DNA from: Glandiceps talaboti | Taxonomy: Eukaryota; Hemichordata; Enteropneusta; Spengelidae | Length of the DNA: 27,500 nucleotides | Direction of reading: 5' to 3' | NCBI RefSeq assembly: GCF_964340395.1 | Contig: NC_135562.1 | Location: forward strand, 13,884,543 to 13,912,042 | Shown: positions 11,382 to 22,880 of the stretch, one piece after another | Position numbering within the stretch: position 1 is the first letter of the stretch | Layout: every line of letters begins with the position of its first letter | Notes under the pieces: model-generated | Told to the model about the DNA's origin: nothing | Databases searched by the model: none | The model's input: the letters and a program-made list of their open reading frames with translations, nothing else | Position numbers and translations under genes: made by a program

Positions 11382-12124
11382 AAGCAACAGATACTGCTAT
11401 CAAAACTAACTTGCAAAGTGAAACAGCTATGGCCTCCATGCTTCCTGATGACACAAGTGAAAGTCTAATGGACTCTGATGTATTTACGAGAACTCCATGG
11501 GAAGAGTTATTGGAAATATTAGATGGAGATTTGATGACAGGTAAAACAATATTAAATATCGTTGCAAGCATGAACACGTGAGTACAATACCTACGTATTC
11601 ATATATTCATATTTTATTCATATGTGCCTCAGTTGCAAGAATTGATATATGATTGTTGCATAGGTTAACTAGAATTACTACCAATGTGTGTCTACATAAG
11701 GACATGCATTTAGACTACGTAACTTCAAAAGCATAAAATTAAACCATTCGACATGAGTTAAAGTATTACCAACTGACAGCATGATTCTTAATTAAAAGGA
11801 ATATTGTCTGCTTTGTGACATTAAATACTTGACTTTGAAATAAATTATGTAATATGTATGATTTACATAAATCTGATCTGTGGCATAATTCATACACATT
11901 TTACCCTACAGCTGAAGTCGAGAAGATGAAAGCACATTATGGAGACAAGTTGACAAAGCGAGACTATGATGAAATATCGACATTTAAGACGTTATACTCA
12001 GCCTTGGAGAAACTAGGTATATTGAACGAGTCGAACAATTCAGGACTTATTAAATTGTTACAAAATATTGGCAGAGAGGATTTGGCAACGAAAGTTCAAG
12101 GATTCATCGATGAAGGGGTCACAG
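11382..12124 (+). CDS. Gene 2 exons 1-2: death effector domain 1
   Basis: Helix 1 (PWEELLEIL, residues 23-31) is in exon 1. Helices 2-6 are in exon 2 (11912-12124). They include EVEKMKAHYG, LYSALEKLGIL (65-75), the NNSGLIKLLQNIG helix, and GREDLATKV (91-99). The last is the RxDL motif typical of DEDs, which usually forms part of the charge surface for DED-DED stacking. The spacing LxxLExxGIL - LxxLLxxIGRxDLA is characteristic of the family. Exon 2 is phase 1 at both ends, so the domain is split between helices 1 and 2. The frame also reads on past the donor at 12125 into a microsatellite; that extension is not coding. Confidence 0.8.
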
Positions 12125-12211
12125 GTGATTATCATTTTGGACATATGTGTATTGCATTCCTTTCAAATTACATGTATGTATGTATGTATGTATGTATGTA
12201 TGTGTGTATGT

Positions 12212-12251
<40 letters not shown>

Positions 12252-15200
12252 ATGTATGTATGTACATGTATATATATGTAAGTGATTGCGTTTGTGCAAT
12301 ATGTATGTAGCTATACACTTTTACATTCTAAATGATGTTAGTTAGATTTTGATGGATTTTAGTATCACTATGAGTGAAGATAAAGTGATATAAATGAATG
12401 TGATGTTAATTCACAAAAATAACACAATTAAAAAAATTACCAAATTACCATAGGCTACTCTTGTCTGCAACAAGCATAGTTATGTTCTAAACTTTGTACT
12501 GTTTTATCACTACTTACATGTGATTTCATTCACTATTCATTCTCTTCGCTTATTATATTATGATGGGTAAATGAAGACGAATCAGAAAGTCACAGTTCAT
12601 GCAGCAGATATAGGTTTATCATATCGTTTCCGAGTATATTCAAGAAACTAAGAAAAGGTAAGTATTTTCGTTTTGATTTCCAATTTAAGTCTGTAGATGT
12701 GGAGTGCAAATTATCAGCTTGGCTTTGAACGTGAGATTTTAAATCTAATATAACTTTAACAATGCGTTAAGAGAGCTTGGAGAGATAGATGCATATTTTA
12801 TGCTTTAAAACGACGTGTTATTATATTTCATGTACGTTTAGATTAGCCATGTTGTGACTTGACAGTTGTCAGTGAGTGCTTATTCCCCTAAGTTTGTTTA
12901 ATTGAGTGTGTTCACTTACAAGTTTTCTTTCATTTCTCGCAACATGAAGAATATGTTCAGACTATTAAAGGTATGTTTATGGACAAATTCAAACAACCTG
13001 CAATAGCTTCGCACTTGGAAAACACAGAAGTGCTCTTTTGTTTGCTGTATCTTAAAAAGTACATAACAGAAAAAGAAAAAGCCGACCTCGAATCCTTCCA
13101 AAAAGCGAAGGTCATAAAAGGAAACCGGAATATTGAAGGTGAGCGTAAATGAGTACTTCCATCCTTCATACTAAACACATATGATACTATTATAGTGACA
13201 TTGTTATCACTTAAACCACAATGAAAGTCGAATCCATACGCTGTGAAAATCTTAAAGAATCGTCACTTTATGAAAGTGTGTAATTTAGACTATTACTTCC
13301 CAAGGCTACATGATGATTTATATTGTATGTTTGGAATACATCACAGAAGCAAGTCAGATCTTTAGAGAATAATTGGTTGTTGGTTTTTATTTGCAATTAT
13401 TCACGCATTTTACGATTTCACTTGAATTTGTCTTAAAATACAAATTCTATGTTAGGTATACCTTGCGTACATTTTTTATATGGTATATTATCCATTTCTA
13501 GAGTTTATAACACAGAGGGTGAAAAGTTTCATTGATTCGGAGAGTGGAGATTGTCAAGTGGACATTTTGAAAGCTGCTGATTTCCAAAAGGCGTTTTATT
13601 TATTTCGAAAAATCTGCGAAAAGGATAAGATAAAGGATCGTAAGTTTATTTCTTATTTCATGGATTTTTACAATTGCTAACAGTATTCAATATATTCATG
13701 TCATTTTATAGATACATTGTTGGCTGTAATTTGCCTATATTTGCTTAACTTCCTAGATGAATTGCAATCGCTGAAAGAATTGTGCAAAGAAGATGAGACA
13801 ATTGAAATACCTGAAAGTGACCTTCAAGCTGTAGATCATTTGAGTGGCTTGCTACTCTTATTGTACTTCAATGAGTACGTGACACGCAATAACACCAGGC
13901 ACCTGACTAAATTACTGGTAGAGATAGGACAGTTTAGAAATGCAAAGAAATGGACTGGTGATGTAGTTGAAGATATATCAAGTAGGTCGTTTACAATTAT
14001 GCAATATTTCGAGGCTTCTTGTTCACTTAAATCACAACCTTTACTTATCCAAAGAGTGCGAGTGCAAAGTATTAATACTGTATGAGTCTTGGCATGATTA
14101 CAGAAATCAGGTTCACATATTGGTACAATCTGAAAAAGTGTTTAGCCTTGATCAATAATATAATGTTTTAAAATCCAAATCCTGTGTTTTTGTCATATTT
14201 TTGTTCATTTATACATGATGTCTTAGTTGAGCGACACTACAAGTGGTGGAAATCTGCTTTAATGACCCCTCATTACTAGGACATAACTGTAACATTCATT
14301 CATAATACATAGTATTGGGTATGTTATTTATTGCTTCCTAGTGAAATAACACGGTTGTTTTGTTGCATTCAGGTAAACGATTGTATATTTGCTATCCGAA
14401 AATAACTGCAGCTCACATACAGAAATGCATTGATGACTTCAAGAAGAATTCTTCAAGTGAAAAGTTTACGAAATGTGATGAGAAGACCATTCTGTTTTGT
14501 AATACATTACTGAATGAGAAAATACACAAAGGTGTAAGTAATACGTTTCATTATCAATTTAACTTTGTTCTTTGAATATTGGCATATTCACAGGTTGGCA
14601 TTGTGTTAAAATGCAATTTCCTCTTGTCTACGAATTTTCCGTTTATTCTCTCCTTGTAGGTAGAAGAAAATGCAACACTGAAAGTGATTAGTTTAAATGT
14701 AACCGTTACCTTTAAAAGTGGCGAGGGACTCTTTAAGACAATTGAAGTCGGCACTGACCAAAACTATCAACCGATAGTGACGAGTGAGTCTACTGGTAGG
14801 TGATGATGTTAATATCTCCAACTTGTAAAATGATACAGAAGTTGGTTTTTAGAGGTTTTGCTTTAAGAAGATACACCCACATTAGGACTTAGTACTAGAA
14901 AATTCAATTTGATCAAAAGTACTATTTTACACTCTCGAAAGTATGTTACATTTGATATCGCCTAATAATATTGTATTTGATCCTGTCCCCGGTTTCAAAT
15001 GTCACATTTCGCGATACACCTCATCTCATCAGCTGACATACAGACGCAGACAAACCTGCTAAATTGCGGCCTAATAAAGAAGACAGAAATCTTTTCCAGG
15101 GTCCATATGCTAGTTATTGCATGATTTCGTAGCTGAAAGTAGCAAATGTTGACAACCGATATTGCCCTCGACTGGCGTTAGGCCATTGCCCTTGCTTATG

Positions 15201-16094
15201 TGTTATGTGATATCTTGTGTGTACATGTACATTCAGCTTAAGCTTGTTAATCGTATACTATTAGCTATACAGACATATGTTTGTGCAAATTTATTGTGAT
15301 TGTCAATTACGATAAAATATAATTACCACACATGTACAAAGTAATGTTTCACGTAAGCCACATCTTGTGATTTACTGTTTGCTTTCAGAATTATACAGTA
15401 AACATTGGTGTAAAAAGTACAAGTGTATAACGGAAGGTGATGTTTTCGATATTCAGAGAGAATTTGTGAACAAACAACTTGATTTACGTGATCGAAGGTG
15501 TCTGAACTATTGCGTCTCTCTCGTTAATCACCTTGGTAACAAACCTGGAGAATGGGTATGTCGATAATTTCATTCGTTGTTTGGTAATTATTCTCTAACT
15601 AAACCAAATAGTGAACATATTACAGCTAGAATTTTCATATAGGAAACACCCATATATTTTATATTACTTAATACACTTCAGAAAGCTTGGGAATACCTGG
15701 TATGTCGGGGTTTTTCACTTTGTTCGTCGTTGCAAGAAGCATGTCTCCATTTACACGAGTTACAGACCAATTATACATCACGGAGATTGAATAGAAAACA
15801 AAATCTCAAACTAACATTCCCAACGATAACGAAACCAATCATTTCTCACAAAAATAGGTTTTACAGAGTGCTAAGATCACAATAATTGGAAAGGAACTGT
15901 ATGCTGTATTAACATCAGGCCACAAGAGTAATCATTTCAGTATCAAACTTGACGACTACGGTATACCACGTTACAGAATCCTTAAACGTGGATGGAGATG
16001 GAAACTGTATAGTATTCTAAACTGGACATCAGATGAAGTGGATGAAGCACATCTAGCCATTGACTCCTCAATGTGTGTATCCTCAAGCCAATAG
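11382..16094 (+). CDS. Gene 2: multi-DED protein with two novel helical/beta modules, 10 exons
   Basis: The exons are 11382-11540, 11912-12124, 12577-12657, 12950-13138, 13502-13639, 13757-13981, 14373-14533, 14660-14795, 15389-15555 and 15858-16094 (stop TAG). All introns are GT-AG and the joined frame is open. The preferred start is ATG 11429 (CAGCTATGG, G at -3 and +4), giving about 552 residues. The acceptor before 11382 means an upstream exon exists, which may be only 5' UTR or may extend the N-terminus. Order: DED1 (residues about 22-104), DED-like 2 (about 118-190), DED-like 3 (about 225-310), module 3 (320-418) and module 4 (419-552). No signal peptide, transmembrane segment or protease domain is seen, so a cytosolic adaptor is inferred. 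It is a tandem paralog of Gene 1. DED assignment is by pattern; the exact relation to FADD, caspase-8 or FLIP proteins is unknown. Confidence 0.72.
12171..12263. repeat. (ATGT)n/(GT)n microsatellite in Gene 2 intron 2
   Basis: A compound TATG and TG repeat begins about 46 nt after the donor of the DED1 exon. In the transcript it would be a UG-rich tract. Confidence 0.95.
12577..13138 (+). CDS. Gene 2 exons 3-4: divergent DED-like unit 2
   Basis: Exon 3 (12577-12657) has a poor polypyrimidine tract before its AG but a good GTAAGT donor. It encodes a basic, helix-1-like segment (RFIISFPSIFKKLRK). Exon 4 (12950-13138) starts after ATGAAG; the alternative AG at 12960 gives an immediate stop. It encodes YVQTIKGMF, then EVLFCLLYLKKYI (helix-4-like) and EKADLESFQKAKVI. 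Two phase-1 exons, with a break after helix 1, mirror DED1. The RxDL motif is absent. Calling it a DED rests on position, exon layout and helix spacing, not on strong residue identity. Confidence 0.5.
13502..13981 (+). CDS. Gene 2 exons 5-6: divergent DED-like unit 3
   Basis: Exon 5 (13502-13639) encodes a polar stretch and then DFQKAFYLFRKICEK, a helix-1 candidate. Exon 6 (13757-13981) continues with ELQSLKELCKED (helix 2), IPESDLQAV (helix 3), GLLLLLYFNEYV (helix 4), RHLTKLLVEIG (helix 5) and RNAKKW (helix 6). The LKELC..IP..L pattern and the intron after helix 1 in phase 1 match DED1. At the RxDL position it reads QFRNA, so the canonical charged motif is lost. Both exons have strong splice sites (TTTCTAG and CTTCCTAG acceptors; GTAAGT and GTAGGT donors). 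Confidence 0.6.
14373..14795 (+). CDS. Gene 2 exons 7-8: uncharacterised helical/beta module, copy 3
   Basis: Exon 7 (14373-14533) enters in phase 1 and leaves in phase 0. It encodes RLYICYPKIT, HIQKCIDDF and TILFCNTLLNEK. Exon 8 (14660-14795) encodes the beta half: ATLKVISLNVTVTFKSGEG, then KTIEVG. It ends in phase 1 at GTAGGT. The closest match in the window is Gene 1's 484-928 unit, with ILFCN shared exactly and the same exon lengths within a few codons. I do not recognise this domain. Confidence 0.68.
15389..16094 (+). CDS. Gene 2 exons 9-10: uncharacterised helical/beta module, copy 4, and C-terminus
   Basis: Exon 9 (15389-15555, acceptor GCTTTCAG) encodes ELYSKHWCKKYKCIT, DIQREF and RRCLNYCVSLVN. 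It ends in phase 0 at GTATGT. Exon 10 (15858-16094) encodes VLQSAKITIIGKELYAVLTSG, then FSIKLDDYGIPRY and an Arg/Trp-rich stretch (KRGWRWKLY). An acidic and polar tail ends SSSQ, followed by TAG. It matches Gene 1's 2078-2983 unit closely. No AATAAA is evident in the first 500 bp downstream. Confidence 0.7.
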
Positions 16095-16645
16095 CTGGTG
16101 ACACCTACTGAAGTCTTCATAAGCGAGACATTATTAGGTTGTTATGTTATGCGAAACAGCATCTATATATTGTGCTTGTATATGTTATATTGTAATATAG
16201 CACATATTAGATAGAACTAATCTATAACAAAATATTTCAACCTCTGTACTGAGCTCACAATTCAATTAGTGGTACACTTACTTGTATTGGATACTTTTCT
16301 TTCATCTTCTGCAAAATGTCATATTTGGTAATGCATCATGTATGATTATAACCAAATGAGGGCGACTATACAGTTTCGATTAGACAGCTGGAAAACATGA
16401 TCGTAGATGATTTCTATTGCTATATTTGAGGTTTTAGAAGAATGAAGTGTTGAAACATAATGGTACTGAAATTATTACATTTCTTATTCATAAATTTCGC
16501 TTAGAAAATCACTTTCGAAATACAGTTTGGATGAATCCATGTTTTTCACTGTATAGGTAAATTTTAATTGAAATCAGATTTGCAATAGTCCACTCCTATA
16601 TAGATAAATAATCTATTAACTCTAAGCACAGGTGTCAGTGAGCAT

Positions 16646-17010
16646 GTAATTAATTGACTGATCGATTGATTTATCTATCGATCGATTTATTGCTTGATTT
16701 ATTATTTGGTTGAATGATTGATCGATTGAATGATCAATTTGTGTGGTGCAATATAACTTATTTTGTGTGATATTGATCAGTTGACTAATTTTCTTTTTGG
16801 TGATATAAAACTTGTTTCTTCTTTCTTTGGCTACTTTTCTCTCTTTCAGTTGTATATAATTCTCTCTGTATTGACTTAATTGATCAATGTCACACAAATT
16901 AAGTCATATTGCACCACAAAAATCGATCATTCAATCGATCAATCATTCAACAAAAAAATAAATCAATAAATAAATCGCGTGATCGATCAATCGATCGATC
17001 AATCAATTAC
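16646..17010. mobile_element. Hairpin / palindromic MITE-like element downstream of Gene 2
   Basis: The left arm (about 16646-16788) and right arm (about 16868-17010) are near-perfect inverted copies over roughly 140 bp, around a loop of about 80 bp. Landmarks in the left arm are TTGAATGATTGATCGATTG, TGTGGTGCAATAT and TTTGTGTGA. All three recur in the right arm's reverse complement. The outer half is built from ATCG/ATTG tetranucleotide units. AATAAA motifs (16957-16962 and 16965-16970) lie in the right arm. Short ORFs here are artefacts of the repeat. No transposase or clear target duplication is seen. Confidence 0.65.
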
Positions 17011-19273
17011 CTGAAAATCATTACTGAAACAGTATTCTTTCCAGCTAATTGTCAACTTATGGCTATTCTTAACAACCAGCGAATACATAACAGCCTGTTG
17101 TCACTCATGGAAAAAATATATAAATACAGACTCCAAAGTTGTGTGTAATGTATTGTGGTCAATCAATTTTTTCGAAACCAAAATATAAAAATGAAATATG
17201 AATACCTTAAATATAAATTCGTTGGTCCGAATACACATATTATATTATATGTATGTGACATACTTAGCTCGGTCGTCTTTCTCTTAGCCCACCCTGTTTT
17301 AAGACAGGTATGTTTTCTACACAGAAATGAAACTGAGAAAGCTCAAAACGAACATCGATCAGACCAAACAGCATTAAGAAAAATCTTGCATAAAACTGTT
17401 TTTTAAAGCTATAAAACATGCAAGCGGGTCACTTGTAAATTATACTGTGACTTTGGAATATTGTACATGGGGCGTTCTAAAAATAACACTGTACTGTTAT
17501 GTTGATAGCATCCCGAAGAAACATGTGAAATATCGCGATTCAACTCTGACCGTATGCAAATAAGTCGAATATCCAGACTGTAATCGGGAAGGGGTCGTTT
17601 TCAACTTCCATGCATCTGGGATTCCATTGTTTTTGTCAGACGATTCCAGGAACGAGTCATGTGACCAACCCAGAACCTCAGTCCGGTGAACAAGTCCACA
17701 GTTTTGGACGAATTCTTCATTTTTCCTGCCTCTAACTAACAATTGTGTGAAGTATGTAAAGCAGTTAAATATGTTTATATTGAAGGTATTTGCAACATTA
17801 ATGACGTTTAAAGGTAATTAGACAATGACTTCAGGTTGAAAGCATCAAATTTCATATAAATCGATATGAACATCGATGATGACACTATAAGTGTACTATA
17901 ACTCTTGTTGGACGGGTGTAGCTTGAAATTGTAATTGCAAATATCACCGGTATGAGCATCGGTGCAAGTAAGCGCTAGTACATATGCGTAACAATGTAAA
18001 ATATTCGTGATACCAAGGAACCAGCTTGATTTTGATAATTAACGCTATATGTTAATGTGAAAATCAAACGACAAAGTTCAATATTTACAGTTGATAATAT
18101 GGAAGTAGACACTTGATAGAGGTAGATACGTGAATATAGTGTCTATGTATGAACATTTTGAGTTATGTAGGTAAATCAAGATTCTACAAATATGGCTCCA
18201 TTCAGTAACACTAGTAGGCACTTTGATGGAGGCTCTGTGCACCGAAGGTTTTAGTTATCATTTTGGGGACTAAAAGTCACCCATACAGCCGTGGTTATCA
18301 ACTGTCAATATCAATGACTTTGTACAGTACGCACGTAGACAAAAAGATAACACAGTATATTTAAGTGTGATTAAATTCAATTATATGGAATGTTTTCATT
18401 GTCCCGTGTCGCGGTAAAACCAGGTCGCTGGATTGGTTAAAGACAACAAGCAAGAACACCACGACCTGCACGTACTGAAACTAATATATGCAAGATCCTT
18501 TTTTGACTTTTTTTTACCTCAATTTTTTAGAATTTTTAATGCTTTTTATTGAACATTGGGAAATGTTGGTGTTTTGGAGCTTAGGGATAAAATGTAGATT
18601 GTTTTTTTGAATGCCGTACTTTAACATGAAGATACGCAGCACAATAAATACACATCATGTGCCAGGTATCTGAGGACTCATATCACATCAAAAGTTCAAA
18701 GGTATATCGTTGTAAACCATTAAGTATGTACTAGTCTCTGATGGCAGGCTTTTTTCTTTTCATTGTTTGTATAGAAATGTGTGTGCTCTGTAAAGATAAC
18801 GGACAATGATTGAGTAGAAGGAAACATCAACCAACAGCTGTAAATGTCATTTGCCTTGTTCTACTATCTTATATATTAGTAGTTGCCACGGCGGCTTATA
18901 GTGTGACCTGTATTTTTTCGTTATGTTGTAGCTACTTGTATTGTTATTGTTTACCAGCCTAAGGTAAAGAAACATATGTCAATTCAAATCGTCCGCTTTC
19001 TAAATAATTCATAACTGCAGGTTTTTATGGGTTTTATACCATTTCCATATCCAATATGATGAGCTTCGTCACGACATAAATTAGTTCCCATGTCTGAATC
19101 TAATTGGCTGAAAGCCAGACATCTCAAAGAATATTTGGGTGCACTACTGAATGAAGTAACCATCCCCATTCCAGAACAGTTTCCCCTATATCTCACCTCA
19201 CTGTTTCCCATCCAACAGGTTGGCATAACAATCAATATGTCTATATACATGTCTATCAAATCGGGTTGATCTG
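17011..19273. other. Unassigned non-coding DNA between the hairpin and the tandem duplication
   Basis: Nothing can be firmly called. Minus-strand open stretches at 17497-17742 and 18984-19259 lack recognisable domains, splice support or an ATG context that would justify a gene. Confidence 0.45.
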
Positions 19274-19624
19274 TTTGTTGAGGGTATGTGGGCGTTACAA
19301 TAATATCAAAGTAATATCTGCGTATGTCATGTCGACGGAGGAATGTTTGTTTCGAAATATTTTAAGTAATCAATGCGACTAAAAATGTGATGAAGTCGGA
19401 ACAGTGAACATTTTCTATGATAGCAGCATAGCAATGACACGTCAGTTTCAAAATGACGCAAGCGTAAAACGTCTACGAGTTGTGTTCAGAGGAGGCCATA
19501 TTTGAATTTATCAAATAATACACTTTATATGTCACCTGAAACCAATCTTGCATTCTGATTGATCGATAACCCTGCAGATATGCAGGCGTATGTTTCACAA
19601 ACAAACGTATGCTTGCTTGTTGTA

Positions 19625-20007
19625 TCACGTGATCACTGCACATCCCCTTAAACAAACCCAGCAGACTAGAAATCCAATAATGTATAAAGGCTCGCCGTTA
19701 TTACCGGAAAAATGACCTCTCGCAGCAAGATATAGAACGGTATTTGGCAAATAACATATACGTAGACTACTTATATACATGCAAATAATTTACACAAATA
19801 TCAACATTTTGATTGATATGGACTTTTCACAATGATCTTATAACGAAATTGATGATTTACATGAAAGTTATGAATACAAACTTTTTTGAGTAAACATATA
19901 GGTGTGAACACAAAGATTTTACGCGTCAACGAACTTTTCATTCAGAACAAGTTACATAGTTACATAGCTCCAGTCTGACAATTAGGCCTCTTCGGCCTCT
20001 GACGTCA
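19625..20007. promoter_or_regulatory. Promoter-like motif cluster, copy A
   Basis: Motifs seen are TCACGTGA (19625-19632, E-box palindrome), CCAAT (19674-19678), TATAAAGG (19683-19690) and a full CRE palindrome TGACGTCA (20000-20007). All four recur in copy B at 23845, 23897, 23906 and 24223. No reading frame of substance follows, so this could be the promoter of a dead or non-coding unit, or chance. Confidence 0.25.
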
Positions 20008-20420
20008 CATCTAAATGTATTCCAGGTTGGACGCGCACATTCAACATCCAAAATATCAGCTTCTGGGTTGTATTTGACGTCCTTTCCTTCCCAGTATGAA
20101 GTCTTTTTTTATTCAAATGGGTCTGCAAAGATGGTCTACTGATCACTACATTATAGGTAGACCTCTTACTCGTCAATGCACGAATAATGGGGCATTCGAT
20201 TTCTCTGTCGTGCTCACATATCTGTATTTAACTGTAACCATTGATTTTCAGGAAACCTTAATAGCCCAAAAAATTGAGAAAAAAATTCCACCAATGGCAT
20301 GTAACAACTATCAGATCTATATATTATGAATGTGTCCTTTCAACATGAAGGTAATATTATGATGATATATGGACAGAAAACATTATGGTATGCATACGTA
20401 TGTGCATGCATACATGGAAA

Positions 20421-20534
20421 CATACATACATACATACATACATACATACATACATACATACATACATGCATGTATGCATGCATACATACATACATACATA
20501 CATACATACATACATACATACATACATACATACA
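20421..20534. repeat. (ACAT)n microsatellite, interrupted, copy A
   Basis: Two ACAT/CATA arrays are separated by ATGCATGTATGCATGC (about 20466-20481), a near-palindromic interruption that reverses the repeat sense. Confidence 0.95.
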
Positions 20535-20636
20535 ATTCACCCACTGACGAGTGTGACCAGCTATAGTGGCAGAAACAAATTTATAGTGGAGAATCGAATG
20601 TAACGAGTAACCAAGTCACCTTTTTCGCTCATTTAC

Positions 20637-20638
20637 AT

Positions 20639-20695
<57 letters not shown>

Positions 20696-20698
20696 GAC
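20637..20698. repeat. (ACAG)n microsatellite, copy A
   Basis: About 14 ACAG units. In copy A this array is about 100 bp away from the ACAT array; in copy B the two are fused. Confidence 0.96.
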
Positions 20699-20777
20699 AA
20701 ATGTCTTCACATCTGGTTTATCATCTTGCATATACACAATTAAAAACATCAAATTGCCATCAAATGTATTTTAACTA

Positions 20778-20958
20778 GTAGGCTGTAAGTATTGCTTGTA
20801 TTCTTGTTTAAAATCACACCTACTGTGTAGATTCATAATTATCATTGGTATACCATTCCAACGTTTGGCGGCTGAGTATTTCACCGCTAAAGTAAGTTTT
20901 GTTTTTTCATACAAAAATAAAATACGGTACTATTTCTGAAATGAAATCTAGGTCGTTC
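20778..20958 (-). pseudogene. LINE ORF2 C-terminal remnant, copy A
   Basis: This is the same minus-strand segment as in copy B, with a 1-nt insertion causing a frameshift and several changes (for example KLWN is KRWN here). It is decayed. Confidence 0.42.
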
Positions 20959-22719
20959 ATAGGCTGTTGTCATCCTTTTCAAAATCAACAAGCTGTACAG
21001 GACTGTAAGTTTGTGTTAAAGTTGTTGTACTCTGGCCTTTCAATTGAAGTGATCACGACAATCATGCGCAGTTCCAAATCAATCCCGTTTCATGAGCTAT
21101 CAACTGATACCCCCACTACCACAGCTCTCGGGTGTTGTCTCCATGAGTTATCTTACTCAACATAGCGTTCTTTCGGCAATTTTCGAGAAGCTTGAGCAGA
21201 TTTGATAGCTGAGAGTGTATGTTCTACTAGCATAATTGTTGGACAAGGTAGAATGTATATATTGTTATAGATTTATTTTCGTAAAATAAGGTGTGTCGTG
21301 TTTATTTTGAAGGACATATACTTTAGATTACCTATTTCAAATCAGTAGATGACGATAGAGTTATTAATCAAATTGTAACATTTCATAGCTGGTAGCGTAC
21401 CTCGCGTTAATTAAAAAGTATGGAAGTTAATTGAAAAATCACTCTGAAAGGCCCATTTTCAGCAAATTAATAATGACCTATTACAAATCAACAGATGGGT
21501 GCGGTCGTCAAATTAAAAAAAAATATCTCCGATGGCAATTGCATTGAATAACATCAGTTGGATCTGTTTCATTTTAAAAAAACAAATACGAATTAAAAGC
21601 CACTAACTAATATCAACACGTTAGTTTGGTGTGACTTGTGGACAGAAAAACAAATACTCATATTAGGCCAGAAAATGTCGGTCAGAATACATTTTTCTGA
21701 CAGTGACAGTATGATAATATGAACAAAATTACAACATTCCAGGGCCAGTGTTTTTAACTCGAGTTGTTTTACTTCTTGACGACGTCAACATGTAAAATAT
21801 GGTTGCTTTGGTAACTGAGGATTGTTGCCAGTACATTTAATTCAATTTAACCCCATTTAACCATCTCCCCCGATTTCCTTTATTTACTTGCACAGTGTTC
21901 ACATCTATATATAAGCTTATACGCCAATTACTTGTATATAGACGCTCAGGTTTTGACATAAAATGAACCGTATCGGGTTGAAATGTTGTTTGTACGTATA
22001 CTTGCCATTGTTGTCCTAAATTGTTAGTATTGGCCGAAGCTCTACTATCCAAGACTACGATGTTTTACTGTTAATAATGTTTTAATTTTCAATTGCAAAC
22101 GTCACAGAGTCAACATTGAACCACTTCCAATCCTCTCATATTGTTTATCCAGCAACTGAACTGGGTTTAAAGTATCTATCGATCAATCGTAGTTTGTTGG
22201 GTGTAAACTCCAGCAAACGTCGTTAAAATTGTATTACTGTTAAAGGTTGGTTTATATTTACATCGAGTTTTAATAGTACTTTATTGAAATTCTTAACCAT
22301 ACCGGAATAATTCAATACAAAAATCCACCCCTCACCCCCCCCCCCCAAAAAAAGAAGAAAACAAGAGGTCACACGTATTAATCCTCTTTCATCAGAATAT
22401 ACATAATGCCATTTGTAGGATGCATTCATGGCATTCGTTTTTGATCACTGAGTACATGAGTGTGACAGACATTACCAAGAGTAAGGGACATTATGGAGCG
22501 AAGGGAATTCTTAATTCCACTCCTCGCTCTTAAATCAATTATTAAGCAAAGACACCATCAGTCTAATCCATAATGATAGGTGATAGTTGGCCACGGCTCA
22601 GTTTAACAAATAACCTTATCTCCAATAGTTCATTAGTAGTATTAATTTGACTTGCAAAAGATACAAACAGCATGACCGTTAAGGTTTTCCACTTAATATT
22701 AATCGGGTACTCGCAAAAG

Positions 22720-22880
22720 TAATTTTTTTATATGTACAAAACAATGACAGTAGTATTTCAAAAAAAATATTTGGGTTGTTCACATAGGCTGTTGTCATCC
22801 TTTTCAAAATGAACAAGCTGTACAGGTTACTAACAGTAAATTGACGTTTGGCCTTTAGCCAAGGTTCATAAAACATTCAA
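22720..22880 (-). repeat. Second, diverged copy of the LINE-end repeat, copy A
   Basis: GGCTGTTGTCATCCTTTTCA (22787 on), followed by AACAAGCTGTACAGG, repeats the sequence found at about 20961 in the same unit, with weaker similarity on both sides. The matching segment in copy B is at about 26800-26965. It lacks the KLWN-type tail. Confidence 0.5.

Noticed and set aside
12125-12310. Extension of the DED1 exon frame into a Tyr-Val-Cys-Met repeat
   Set aside because: A good phase-1 donor ends the exon at 12124, and the rest is microsatellite.
12916-13178. Minus-strand ORFs across Gene 2 exon 4
   Set aside because: They are antisense shadows of the + strand exon, which has the correct splice sites and phase.
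17497-17742. 81-codon minus-strand ORF in slightly GC-richer DNA
   Set aside because: No recognisable domain, splice context or paralog, so it is compatible with chance.
18984-19259. 91-codon minus-strand ORF next to the duplication edge
   Set aside because: It has a more protein-like composition than most, but no family was recognised and there is no supporting signal.
20096-20329. 77-codon ORF present in both tandem copies (also 24329-24562)
   Set aside because: About seven of eight differences between copies change the amino acid, the opposite of purifying selection.
20340-20603. Several ORFs rich in Tyr-Ile-His-Thr or Tyr-Val-Cys-Met
   Set aside because: They are ACAT microsatellite translated in different frames on both strands.
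20899-21165. 88-codon ORF, also partly present in copy B (25018-25242)
   Set aside because: Differences include several replacements, the starts differ, and it overlaps the antisense LINE remnant.
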